Counted from the first letter of the stretch, positions 1 to 5,790 are shown. The stretch is DNA of 11,037 nucleotides from Candidatus Anderseniibacteriota bacterium (GCA_003229735.1 QIFI01000042.1:1-11037); one strand, 5' to 3'. Translations and numbers: made by a program. Notes: generated from the sequence alone by a model not told the origin.

Positions 1-222
1 GCGTCAATAAAGGCGGTGCTGCCGGTATTGATTCCGGAATTGAGTTATAAGGATTTAGCAATATCGGGAGGAAATTCAGCTCAGCGCATATGGATGGAGA
101 CAGTGATAGGCGGAAAAAATCAGGACAACAAAGAACAGATTATGGATGATTTGAGAAAATACTGTACTCTTGATACGCTCGCGATGGTAAAAATTTGGGA
201 AGCTGTTAAACAAGATCTATGA
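1..222 (+). CDS. DUF2779 family protein, C-terminal fragment
   Basis: The reading frame is open from the first base, so this is the last 73 residues of a gene that starts upstream; the GTG at 16 is internal. Visible sequence includes SIKAVLPVLIPELSYKDLAI near its start and YCTLDTLAMVKIWEAV near its end. This arrangement is what I know from the C-terminus of DUF2779 proteins, often annotated as RecB-like or exonuclease-like predicted nucleases. The YCxxDTxAM segment resembles the last acidic motif of DEDD-type exonucleases, but that link is inference. The stop codon overlaps the start of the macrodomain gene in ATGA (219-222), so the two are probably translationally coupled. The catalytic part lies outside the window. 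Confidence 0.7.
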   Translation, partial: ASIKAVLPVLIPELSYKDLAISGGNSAQRIWMETVIGGKNQDNKEQIMDDLRKYCTLDTLAMVKIWEAVKQDL

Positions 223-758
223 AGATTATGAAAGTATCTGACACTGCTGGTCACCTTGAAATCGTTCAGGGAGATATCACGAAACAGCAGGTTGATGCGA
301 TTGTGAACGCGGCGAATAAATCGTTACTTGGTGGCGGCGGCGTGGATGGTGCTATACATCGCGCAGCTGGGCCGGAATTACTTGAGGAATGCAGGAAAAT
401 AGGAGGTTGTGAGACGGGGCAGGTAAAAATTACTAAAGGCTATAATTTGCCGGCCGAAAATGTAATTCATACTGTCGGTCCCGTGTATGGTCAGGAAAAC
501 GGACGGGAGGAAAAATTATTAGTAAGTTGTTATCACAACAGTCTCAAATTAGTAGAACAGCAAGGCCTTAACTCTGTGGCTTTTCCGGCGATTTCAACAG
601 GTGTTTATGGCTATCCCAAAGAAAAGGCGGCGCGGATAGCAATCTGTGCAGTGAAAGAGGTATTTAAACAGACTGATTGGGGTATTGCTGTGGTTTTTGT
701 ATTGTTTGATGAAGAAAATGCTTCTATCTACCGGCGACTGCTGGAGTCCTTAGAATAA
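219..758 (+). CDS. Macrodomain protein, ADP-ribose (O-acetyl-ADP-ribose) hydrolase type
   Basis: The 179-residue protein is a single complete macrodomain of the YmdB/MacroD type. It has GDIT at residues 18-21, NAAN at 30-33, the glycine-rich GGGGVDGAI loop at 38-46, HTVGPVYG at 84-91 and the phosphate-binding loop ISTGVYGYP at 125-133. Family members bind ADP-ribose and many remove mono-ADP-ribose or deacetylate O-acetyl-ADP-ribose; the NAAN asparagines and GGGVDGAI loop needed for hydrolysis are intact, so activity is plausible. It is cytosolic, with no signal or membrane segment. The start at 219 overlaps the upstream stop; an in-frame ATG at 228 is an alternative. No Shine-Dalgarno site is visible, which fits translational coupling. 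Assignment to the family is firm; the exact substrate is not. Confidence 0.95.
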   Translation: MKIMKVSDTAGHLEIVQGDITKQQVDAIVNAANKSLLGGGGVDGAIHRAAGPELLEECRKIGGCETGQVKITKGYNLPAENVIHTVGPVYGQENGREEKLLVSCYHNSLKLVEQQGLNSVAFPAISTGVYGYPKEKAARIAICAVKEVFKQTDWGIAVVFVLFDEENASIYRRLLESLE

Positions 759-815
759 AGAGGTTTGAAGATGTATGGAAGTGGATATTAGGTATTACTA
801 TCTGATTGGAAGATT

Positions 816-892
816 TTAACACTAAGTGTTGAATTCCTTAACACTAAGTGTTGAATTCTCTAGGCTTCTTTTTAACACTAAGTGTTGAATTC
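816..892. repeat. Three copies of a 21-bp palindromic repeat
   Basis: Copies lie at 816-836, 838-858 and 872-892 and are identical. Each begins TT, contains the perfect inverted repeat AACACT-A-AGTGTT and ends in GAATTC, itself a palindrome. The first two are separated by one base, the third by 13 bases. The third copy is preceded by AGGCTTCTTT, and that extended 31-bp form recurs at 10161-10191 with one mismatch. The spacing is too irregular for a CRISPR array. Confidence 0.9.
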
Positions 893-940
893 TTGGTTCG
901 AAACCCGGGTGGCGAGCCAAATTGTATGTTGGAATTAATC

Positions 941-986
941 CTAAACTTTCATGGAAGATCAAAGAATGGTGGCTGACCCCAATATC
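941..986 (+). repeat. 46-bp repeat, copy 1 (MVADP module)
   Basis: This stretch is identical over 46 bases to 2525-2570. It contains an ATG at 951 opening a reading frame MEDQRMVADPNI. It ends in GACCCCAATATC, followed by two further CCAATATC echoes at 987-994 and 1003-1010. The end resembles the right end of the RAYT element (TGACCCCTTTATC). Confidence 0.9.
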
Positions 987-1121
987 CCAATATCCCCACT
1001 TCCCAATATCTTGCGTTGGAAAGCGAGAGTCAGTTCAGTCCAGTCTTGCGTTGGAAAAGACTGGGTCTTGCCCCGCGGTGGTTTATTTAGTACAATAGTC
1101 TGCTTAGAGACGCGGCTGTGA
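951..1121 (+). CDS. Small ORF with MVADP peptide, copy 1 (56 aa, doubtful)
   Basis: This frame reads MEDQRMVADPNIP and continues for 56 codons. The first 12 residues are shared with the small ORF at 2535, and the MVADP core with the one at 10051; the rest is unrelated to either. No Shine-Dalgarno site is seen upstream. The frame runs across the promoter candidate of the next gene, so its 3' part is probably fortuitous. I regard it as a degenerate copy of a small coding module rather than a proven gene. Confidence 0.3.
   Translation: MEDQRMVADPNIPISPLPNILRWKARVSSVQSCVGKDWVLPRGGLFSTIVCLETRL
1068..1096 (+). promoter_or_regulatory. Candidate sigma-70-type promoter for the glycosyltransferase gene
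   Basis: TTGCCC (1068-1073) and TACAAT (1091-1096) are 17 bases apart. Transcription from here would give a leader of about 120 nt before the ATG at 1224. Confidence 0.45.
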
Positions 1122-1223
1122 GTGGTTGGCGTGTTGGTACAAATCCAATGATCCCATCATGTCGCTGAAGTGAGCAGATACCGGCGACTGGTGCAACCCA
1201 TAGTCTGTAATTAGCAAGTTTGT

Positions 1224-2384
1224 ATGTCAAAACCATTGTCAATTATATCAGTCAGCACGGTACTTCCCCGACCGTGTGGTATTGCTACGTTCAATCAGGA
1301 TGTGACGCAGGTGCTGGAGGAGAACGATGTTTGTGTTCACCACGTAGCGATGGAGCGTGCCGGCCGTAAGTATGCTTACCCGACTCCCACTATTGCAATA
1401 ATTCGTCAAGAGGTACGATCAGACTACGAGAAAGTAGCCGCAATGATTATTCATCGGCGGCCGGATGTGGTATTGCTTCAACACGAGTTTGGCATTTTTG
1501 GTGGTTGGCAGGGAGAGTATATAGTAGACCTACTGCATAATCTTACAGTGCCGGTTGTAGTGGTTTTACACCACTGTGAATTTGTCCAAGATAGCGATGC
1601 CAAGCGTAAGCGTGTAGAGATTGTGCACGAGATTGCTCGATATTCAAAGGCGCTGGTTGTGATAAGTGACTTGGCAAGGCGCAAAATAGCTAATGATTTG
1701 CGCGAAGCAGGTATTAGTACCCCGGTTATTCATATTCCCCACGGTACGCCTGATGTGGCTGACTATTACCTGGCTAACCCGAAACGTGAAGTGCTTGGGA
1801 GAGAAGATACTTTAACACTAGCAACATTTGGCCTGATTAGTGAGCGCAAAGGCATTCAGGATGTTGTTGAGGTGCTTCCGCAAGTCGTTGATCAATTTCC
1901 AACTATTCTCTATCGAGTCTTGGGGCGGCCTCACCCGGTTAATGCACGAGCGCAAGCCTTTTTGCGCGCAGTGAGGCAGCGGGTCAAGGAGCTTGATTTG
2001 AGCGAACATGTGTCGTTTGTTACGCGCTTCCTATCTGTACGAGAAATTATGGAGAATTTACAGGCAACGGATGTCTATATTACTTTCTATGCTGATCCAG
2101 ATCAGGCTAGCAGTGGCACACTGGCATTTTCCTTGGCCGCTGGATGCTGTGTAGTTTCAACGCCATTTATCCATGCTAGGGAGTTACTAGTAAATGAACG
2201 TGGGGTGTTGGTGCCATTTCGTGATCGCCGAGCTCTTGTTGGCGCCTTGCTTTGTCTACTCACTAACGAGCAGGAACGAAAAAAGTACCAGCGTAATGCC
2301 TTGGCATACGGGCAGCGAACGGCCTGGCCGTTGGTTGGTAAACGTTATGTGTCTGTCTTGAAAGCCGCAGTAAAAGATACATAG
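1224..2384 (+). CDS. GT4-type (GT-B fold) glycosyltransferase
   Basis: The 386-residue protein has the full length of a family 4 glycosyltransferase. The N-terminal acceptor half has PRPCGIATF at 15-23 and QHEFGIFGG at 86-94; PHGT sits at 172-175 near the domain junction. The donor-binding half has TFGLISERKG at 201-210 and DQASSGTLAFSLAAG at 293-307, followed by VVSTPF and GVLVPF. In the second motif, SSGTLAFSLAAG replaces the usual EGFGLxxLEAMA; a subgroup of GT4 enzymes has this SGTLAYAL-type loop. Such enzymes transfer a sugar from a nucleotide donor to a glycan or lipid in the cytosol; the sugar and acceptor cannot be read here. The gene stands alone between two repeat-rich gaps. No Shine-Dalgarno site precedes the ATG, and no earlier in-frame start fits better. 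Confidence 0.9.
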   Translation: MSKPLSIISVSTVLPRPCGIATFNQDVTQVLEENDVCVHHVAMERAGRKYAYPTPTIAIIRQEVRSDYEKVAAMIIHRRPDVVLLQHEFGIFGGWQGEYIVDLLHNLTVPVVVVLHHCEFVQDSDAKRKRVEIVHEIARYSKALVVISDLARRKIANDLREAGISTPVIHIPHGTPDVADYYLANPKREVLGREDTLTLATFGLISERKGIQDVVEVLPQVVDQFPTILYRVLGRPHPVNARAQAFLRAVRQRVKELDLSEHVSFVTRFLSVREIMENLQATDVYITFYADPDQASSGTLAFSLAAGCCVVSTPFIHARELLVNERGVLVPFRDRRALVGALLCLLTNEQERKKYQRNALAYGQRTAWPLVGKRYVSVLKAAVKDT

Positions 2385-2427
2385 AGGAGGGATTACCATT
2401 CCGGCCTGTGTGCCTCTTTCTGGTGAG

Positions 2428-2460
2428 CCTCGCCTGCGGGCGGGGTAACTTATTTTACCC
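2428..2460 (+). terminator. Two adjacent hairpins downstream of the glycosyltransferase
   Basis: CCTCGCC (2428-2434) pairs with GGCGGGG (2439-2445) around a TGCG loop. GGGTAA (2443-2448) pairs with TTACCC (2455-2460) around CTTATT. The two stems share bases and so are mutually exclusive. There is no clean T-tract, so a role as terminator is only possible; either could instead be part of a repeat. Confidence 0.35.
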
Positions 2461-2480
2461 AAATTTCCTTCTCATGCTTC

Positions 2481-2516
2481 CTAATTCTGGTTCGGTAGTC
2501 GTCCCACCCCGCGAGC
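2481..2516 (+). repeat. GCGAGC box, copy A
   Basis: These 36 bases match 9997-10032 at 31 positions. The shared core is TTCGGTAGTC, then ACCCCGCGAGC. In both places a small ORF with MVADP follows within 20 bases. Confidence 0.75.
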
Positions 2517-2524
2517 CTAATTGT

Positions 2525-2570
2525 CTAAACTTTCATGGAAGATCAAAGAATGGTGGCTGACCCCAATATC
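2525..2570 (+). repeat. 46-bp repeat, copy 2 (MVADP module)
   Basis: Identical to 941-986. Its end TGACCCCAATATC (2558-2570) is duplicated at 2573-2585 and partly echoed as CCAATATC at 2588-2595. Confidence 0.9.
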
Positions 2571-2603
2571 ATTGACCCCAATATCATCCAATATCTACCT
2601 TGA
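2535..2603 (+). CDS. Small ORF with MVADP peptide, copy 2 (22 aa, doubtful)
   Basis: The frame reads MEDQRMVADPNIIDP and stops after 22 codons. It shares its first 12 residues with the frame at 951. The duplicated TGACCCCAATATC tail forms its last codons, so the natural C-terminus seems to have been replaced. No ribosome binding site is visible. It is likely a remnant of a module, not a functional gene. Confidence 0.25.
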   Translation: MEDQRMVADPNIIDPNIIQYLP

Positions 2604-2739
2604 CGCTGGCTATATCAGGCACAGGTGGTGTATGTTTCTTGATATGGGATGGTGTTTAATAGTTAATGATTATTTTATTCTACACGGCCCCATTTTGAAT
2701 TTACTTATACACTAAAAGTTAACGGTATCGAAAGAAAAA

Positions 2740-2931
2740 ATGAAAAATCAAGTTATTAGATATATTGTGGTAAGTATTATTGGAACATCGATAAATTACC
2801 TGGGGGGAGTTTTGTTAAGTGATTTTATAGGCATAAAATACTATATAGCGGGGTTAATGATTTTGCCGGTATCTTTTTTTGTAGGCTTTTTTCTAAATAA
2901 ATATTGGGTGTTCAAATATGAAAAAACTTAA
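2740..2931 (+). CDS. Half-length GtrA-like membrane protein
   Basis: The 63-residue protein begins KNQVIRYIVVSIIGTSINY and ends with FFLNKYWVFKYEKT. It has two hydrophobic segments (about residues 7-27 and 35-52) and the N-K-x-W-V-F motif that follows helix 2 in the GtrA family. GtrA proteins normally have four helices and about 120-130 residues, and are thought to move polyprenyl-linked sugars across the membrane for glycosylation. Here the stop codon comes right after the motif, so helices 3-4 are missing. The 3' end overlaps the next gene by 14 bases. Either this is a genuine half-size protein that could dimerise, or the second half was deleted when the methyltransferase gene was joined. 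Base composition is clearly AT-richer than neighbouring genes. Confidence 0.7.
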   Translation: MKNQVIRYIVVSIIGTSINYLGGVLLSDFIGIKYYIAGLMILPVSFFVGFFLNKYWVFKYEKT

Positions 2932-3469
2932 TCTGGGCGCGGGGCAGTTTAGGAAAGAAGGTTACATTAATGTCGACTGGGATGATAAAGCAGAACCTGA
3001 TGTAAAATGTGATTTAAATAAATTTCCTTATCCATTTGAAGACAATGAATTCCAGGAGATAATAACAGAACATTGTTTAGAACATTTAGAGAATCCATTT
3101 GAAGTAATAAAAGAATTACACAGAATTTTAGATTCTAAGGGAAAACTAATTATTAAAGTCCCTCATTTTTCAAGAGGGTTTACTCACCCAGAACATAAAA
3201 GTGGTTTTGACATTACATTTCCCCTGTACTTTGATCCAGCATTCAAGGGTGGATATACCGGAACCAAGTTGATATTAATTGAAATGAAGTTAAATTGGCT
3301 GGGACAAAAAGAATTTAAAAAAGAGTATTTTGGATTAGTTTATTATCCATTGAGGTTTTTAGACATTATTTATAGTTATTTTGCTAATTTATCTCATGGT
3401 TTGTGTTCAAGATTTTGGTGTTATGCTGTTGGAGGATTTGAAGAGATAGAATTCACTTTTACTAAGTGA
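2918..3469 (+). CDS. Class I SAM-dependent methyltransferase (type 11-like)
   Basis: The 183-residue cytosolic protein starts with SAM-binding motif I in the form LNLGAGQFRKEGYINVD (residues 4-20), followed by DVKCDLNKFPYPFEDNEFQEI and EHCLEHLENP, then the LHRIL-KGKLIIKVPHFS stretch typical of strand 4-5 in this fold. Many relatives occur in polysaccharide gene clusters, and a GtrA-like partner fits that. The substrate is unknown. The start overlaps the GtrA-like frame by 14 bases; motif I lies at the very N-terminus, as is usual, so the start is sound. No Shine-Dalgarno site is seen. The gene is AT-rich (many AAA, ATT and TTA codons), which suggests transfer of the pair as an island. Confidence 0.85.
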   Translation: MKKLNLGAGQFRKEGYINVDWDDKAEPDVKCDLNKFPYPFEDNEFQEIITEHCLEHLENPFEVIKELHRILDSKGKLIIKVPHFSRGFTHPEHKSGFDITFPLYFDPAFKGGYTGTKLILIEMKLNWLGQKEFKKEYFGLVYYPLRFLDIIYSYFANLSHGLCSRFWCYAVGGFEEIEFTFTK

Positions 3470-3570
3470 GAAAGAGGGAGCATATAAGATCGGCTATGTT
3501 TTGGAGAAAACACCTAATCTTTTAACTTTCAAGTGATAATCTCTGAGAAAGCGTCTAAAAACCTAGTCAA

Positions 3571-3663
3571 TCTCTTCTCCCTGGATAAGGAGAAGGCGAG
3601 GATGAGGCTGGATAAGGCTAAAAATACCCCTCACCCAGCCCTCTCCCCTCAAGGGGAGAGGGG
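3571..3663. repeat. MITE-like element with nested hairpins
   Basis: The left arm contains CTTCTCC (3574-3580) pairing with GGAGAAG (3589-3595). The right arm contains CCCTCTCCCC (3639-3648) pairing perfectly with GGGGAGAGGG (3653-3662) around TCAA. The two arms are also imperfect reverse complements of each other (GCGAGGATGAGG on the left against CCTCACCCAGCC on the right). This CCCTCTCCCC...GGGGAGAGGG form is a type of dispersed repeat often seen in bacterial intergenic DNA. Confidence 0.8.
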
Positions 3664-3689
3664 TTATTAAACACTCTCTGAGCGGGAAT

Positions 3690-3718
3690 TTGACAAAGAT
3701 ATGATAAGGGATTAGTTT
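3690..3718 (+). promoter_or_regulatory. Candidate promoter for the small gene at 3772
   Basis: A perfect TTGACA (3690-3695) is followed after 17 bases by TAGTTT (3713-3718), a weak -10. The start would lie near 3725, leaving a leader of about 47 nt that contains AGGAG. Confidence 0.45.
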
Positions 3719-3771
3719 TCTTAATGTTCTTTGGTATCAAATGTGTCAATAAAAAACGAAAGGAGCTGGTT

Positions 3772-3951
3772 GTGCCACAAATCAATGACGACGTGTGGGC
3801 TGAACTGGAAGTATTGCTGAACAGAGTTGCAGACGAGAGAGAGCAAGATCATGATGGTTCTGGCAGTTGTCCGACTTACAATTCCTATAGAGCGCAGGCA
3901 ATGATCAAAAAGTTGGAAATGGAGAGGCGAAAAGCAGTCGGGCTGGCTTGA
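3772..3951 (+). CDS. Small hypothetical protein (59 aa)
   Basis: I do not recognise this protein. I chose GTG at 3772 because AGGAG (3761-3765) sits six bases upstream; the in-frame ATG at 3724 has no such site and lies close to the predicted transcription start. The product begins MPQINDDVWAELEVLLNRVADERE, is charged and helical in character, contains GSGSCPTYNSY in the middle and ends in a basic helix KKLEMERRKAVGLA. It has no signal or membrane segment. It has its own promoter candidate and a convincing terminator, so it is a monocistronic unit. The domain layout (acidic helix, loop with one cysteine, basic helix) suggests a small cytosolic binding protein, but that is a guess. Confidence 0.65.
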   Translation: MPQINDDVWAELEVLLNRVADEREQDHDGSGSCPTYNSYRAQAMIKKLEMERRKAVGLA

Positions 3952-3980
3952 TCACGCAGATTAGAACCAGGTTGATTTAT

Positions 3981-4012
3981 ATCCCTTTGGTGTTATGCCA
4001 TGGGGATTTTTT
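3981..4012 (+). terminator. Intrinsic terminator after the 3772 gene
   Basis: ATCCC...GG (3981-3990) pairs with CC...GGGAT (3998-4007) in an imperfect stem of about ten pairs, followed directly by a run of six T. Confidence 0.8.
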
Positions 4013-4026
4013 ATTTGTAACAGTGC

Positions 4027-4365
4027 CTAAGCCAATTGCAATTTTTCGCTATCACTGCTCAATTCTTCATGCCGGGTTTCGACTCTATTTACAAATTCCT
4101 GAATATAAGGCTGGGAGTGAGAGTCATCGTTTAATTTATGGTGGAGCGGATCATCAATATTTAATTTTACGTCATCATAGATGTCGGCGAAAGCCTGGGC
4201 GTATGAAACTTGTTGTCCGGCTGTCCATTCCCGTAGGTGCTGGTCTGCTTCCGGATCATGCTGTATATCGCTGACGCCTTTTATAGAGGCCACCACTGCT
4301 AATTGCAGTTCTATTTTGTGTTTAAGTTCTTGTTTGTCTATGGCATTTGGTTCTTGTTCGCTCAT
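4027..4365 (-). CDS. Hypothetical acidic protein (112 aa)
   Basis: The family is not recognised. From the ATG at 4365 the product reads MSEQEPNAIDKQELKHKIE, then a hydrophilic, acidic, probably helical chain with DIQHDPEADQHLREWTAGQQ and YAQAFADIYDDVKLN, ending in VETRHEELSSDSEKLQLA. A longer frame begins at TTG 4440 and adds a hydrophobic stretch, but that region holds the promoter elements, so I prefer the internal ATG. There is no Shine-Dalgarno site. The gene is divergent from the phosphatase-like gene at 4500 and converges on the terminator of the 3772 gene. Composition and frame length support coding on this strand; function is unknown. Confidence 0.6.
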   Translation of the reverse strand: MSEQEPNAIDKQELKHKIELQLAVVASIKGVSDIQHDPEADQHLREWTAGQQVSYAQAFADIYDDVKLNIDDPLHHKLNDDSHSQPYIQEFVNRVETRHEELSSDSEKLQLA

Positions 4366-4410
4366 ATCTATATCATACACAACCAGCATTATTAAAGCCC
4401 ATACAAAAAA

Positions 4411-4440
4411 ATTATTCTTGACTTGTAAGGGGTCGTTCAA
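4411..4440 (-). promoter_or_regulatory. Candidate promoter for the minus-strand gene ending at 4027
   Basis: On the minus strand TTGAAC (4440-4435) and AATAAT (4416-4411) are 18 bases apart. The start would fall near 4404, about 39 nt before the ATG. It overlaps the plus-strand -35 candidate at 4418-4423. Confidence 0.45.
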
Positions 4441-4447
4441 GTACCGT
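4418..4447 (+). promoter_or_regulatory. Candidate promoter and small inverted repeat upstream of the 4500 gene
   Basis: TTGACT (4418-4423) is followed after 18 bases by TACCGT (4442-4447), a poor -10. ACCGT (4443-4447) and ACGGT (4456-4460) form an inverted repeat that could be an operator over the -10. Confidence 0.3.
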
Positions 4448-4499
4448 TATCGGTTACGGTTATTCCTGTTCCCTGGCCAATGTAATAAGGAGCCATGTT

Positions 4500-5666
4500 G
4501 TGCAAGACATCGAAAGATTCTACTGTGATATTATTATTCACGCTTTGCTTGATGCTAATGACACTTTACAGGACACTGCAATAGAGGAGGCGATTGAGGC
4601 TTCATATGTGGGAAATAAGGGGGACACATTGGGGCTCGATCAAAATCCGGAAAACGCTATTCTGCAAAGGTTACGGGAAGCTGATAACTACGCTGCTATT
4701 GTTACGGAGGAAAAAGGAGAAGATGTGAATCCTTTGACGCTAAATATTCCTGAAGGTCAAAAAGGAGCTAGAACTTTCTTTGCTTGTGATCCCACTGACC
4801 GGTCATCGGAGTTACAATTATTTTTGACCGATTGCAAGAAAATGAAATCGGTGGGTGAGGCTATAGGACATTCTGAATGTCTGTCACTTTGGGAGTCTAG
4901 TTATGGAGCACCGGCTGAAATTACCGGTGCAAATGCCGCCATTACCTGTGTTCGTCGAGGTATACCAATTTGCACTGGCATTCTTAATTATCTCACGCAG
5001 AAAATTACCATCGCCTGCAGTGCGGGTATATTTCACGCCGTTTTGCCTCAAGATAGGGCAGAAGCAAACCTTGGTTATTTTCAGCAGGAAGAAAATATTA
5101 AATATATTAGACAGGTTGACAATAACAAAGATGATTTACGTCGCTTTGTGGCTTTTGTCGGTAAACCGGAAAGGGGATATCCGCAGAATATCGCCAATTG
5201 TAAGTTAATGTTGCCGGAAGAAATTGAAAGTAGAAATCATTACGGGAAACCTGGTGGCCCCACTCGCATGCTATATTTGACTGATTTGCAGTCTGTTGAA
5301 CAACCGGTTGGTTTCATCATGGCCAATGGTGAAAAGATTGGAGAATGGATGCATTGGCTGCCTTTTATTCGCAGTTCTGTTATTAAGACTGACGTGGCGC
5401 AACCGGCCCTTAAGCTATACGAAATTTCACAAGATTCTTCGTTAATGCGGGACGGCTATCTGTTAATGCCTTCCCCGGTTTATAGTATTTTTAGAGGATA
5501 TGGTGATGTGGTGAAAAAAGCCCGCATTTCAGTTGATCGGCTGGAGTCATATCCCAATCCCAGCAAGTATCGCGCGACTTTATTAATAGCACCGGCCAGT
5601 AATCACTGGGTACAACAGCAAGTAGAGAAGCATGGTTACCAGGAGATCAATTTTATGGATTTATAA
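4500..5666 (+). CDS. Possible IMPase/FBPase-superfamily phosphatase
   Basis: The 388-residue cytosolic protein starts at GTG 4500, chosen because TAAGGAG (4486-4492) lies seven bases upstream; the nearby ATG at 4495 is in another frame that soon stops. Two motifs recall the metal-dependent, lithium-sensitive phosphatase superfamily (inositol monophosphatase, fructose-1,6-bisphosphatase): VTEEKGE at about 68-74 and ACDPTDRSS at 95-103, matching the E-E and D-P-x-D-G-S metal ligands. A stretch GANAAITCVRRGIPICTGIL (143-162) fits the following strands. The third acidic motif (WDxAA-like) is not evident, and arginine stands where glycine is usual in DPxDGS. The protein is about 100 residues longer than IMPase. 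Function is therefore tentative; it could be a diverged or regulatory member. The gene ends in its own terminator. Confidence 0.5.
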   Translation: MQDIERFYCDIIIHALLDANDTLQDTAIEEAIEASYVGNKGDTLGLDQNPENAILQRLREADNYAAIVTEEKGEDVNPLTLNIPEGQKGARTFFACDPTDRSSELQLFLTDCKKMKSVGEAIGHSECLSLWESSYGAPAEITGANAAITCVRRGIPICTGILNYLTQKITIACSAGIFHAVLPQDRAEANLGYFQQEENIKYIRQVDNNKDDLRRFVAFVGKPERGYPQNIANCKLMLPEEIESRNHYGKPGGPTRMLYLTDLQSVEQPVGFIMANGEKIGEWMHWLPFIRSSVIKTDVAQPALKLYEISQDSSLMRDGYLLMPSPVYSIFRGYGDVVKKARISVDRLESYPNPSKYRATLLIAPASNHWVQQQVEKHGYQEINFMDL

Positions 5667-5687
5667 GACTTTATCTATGCCATTAAA

Positions 5688-5715
5688 CCCCATCCTAAAA
5701 TATGGGGATTTTTTT
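5688..5715 (+). terminator. Intrinsic terminator after the phosphatase-like gene
   Basis: CCCCAT (5688-5693) pairs with ATGGGG (5702-5707) around CCTAAAAT, followed by A and seven T. Confidence 0.85.
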
Positions 5716-5763
5716 ATCACTAAAAAATTTCTTTTTCTATTGCACAATGGGGAGTTTGAAGGA

Positions 5764-5790
5764 ATGTTAATTAGCATTATAGATTTATGA
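5764..5790 (+). CDS. Eight-residue mini-cistron upstream of DUF1905 gene
   Basis: ATG at 5764 is preceded at nine bases by GGGGAG (5749-5754). It opens a frame MLISIIDL that stops at 5788-5790, overlapping the next ATG in ATGA. The DUF1905 start has no site of its own, so ribosomes may arrive by coupling. It may be chance: a promoter-like TTGAAG (5756-5761) / TATAGA (5778-5783) pair overlaps the same bases. Confidence 0.3.
   Translation: MLISIIDL

Larger units (their letters stand above)
759..1223. other. Repeat-rich 465-bp gap
   Basis: No conventional gene is seen. From left to right the gap holds about 55 bases with nothing recognised, three copies of a palindromic repeat, a GGTTCG...GCGAGCC stretch (895-917) resembling the GCGAGC box at 2481-2516, the 46-bp repeat with a small MVADP ORF, two 14-bp direct repeats (TCTTGCGTTGGAAA at 1009-1022 and 1044-1057), and a promoter candidate for the glycosyltransferase. 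From about 1103 to 1223 I see only the presumed untranslated leader. Confidence 0.7.
2385..2739. other. Repeat-rich 355-bp gap
   Basis: It holds two hairpins just after the glycosyltransferase, the GCGAGC box (2481-2516), the second 46-bp repeat with its mini-ORF, and a further stretch from 2604 to 2739 in which I recognise nothing except rising AT content toward the GtrA-like gene. Confidence 0.7.

Noticed and set aside
816..892. CRISPR array
   Set aside because: The three repeats are separated by one and 13 bases, so there are no spacers of normal size, and no cas gene is in the window.
885..920. tRNA 3' end (GGTTCGAAACCCGGG followed by GCGAGCCA)
   Set aside because: It resembles a T-loop at first sight, but the stem does not pair properly and there is no anticodon or D arm upstream; upstream is the palindromic repeat.
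2521..2715. 64-residue plus-strand ORF
   Set aside because: It runs out of frame through the 46-bp repeat and random AT-rich DNA, with no family resemblance.
2915..2935. Frameshift in the A-run at the end of the GtrA-like gene
   Set aside because: Shifting frame only leads into the complete methyltransferase N-terminus, so no lost GtrA half is recovered; a simple indel does not explain the short length.
3948..4274. Plus-strand ORF opposite the 4027-4365 gene
   Set aside because: Its product is rich in C, H, R and Y without order, it overlaps a terminator, and the minus-strand frame reads more like a protein.
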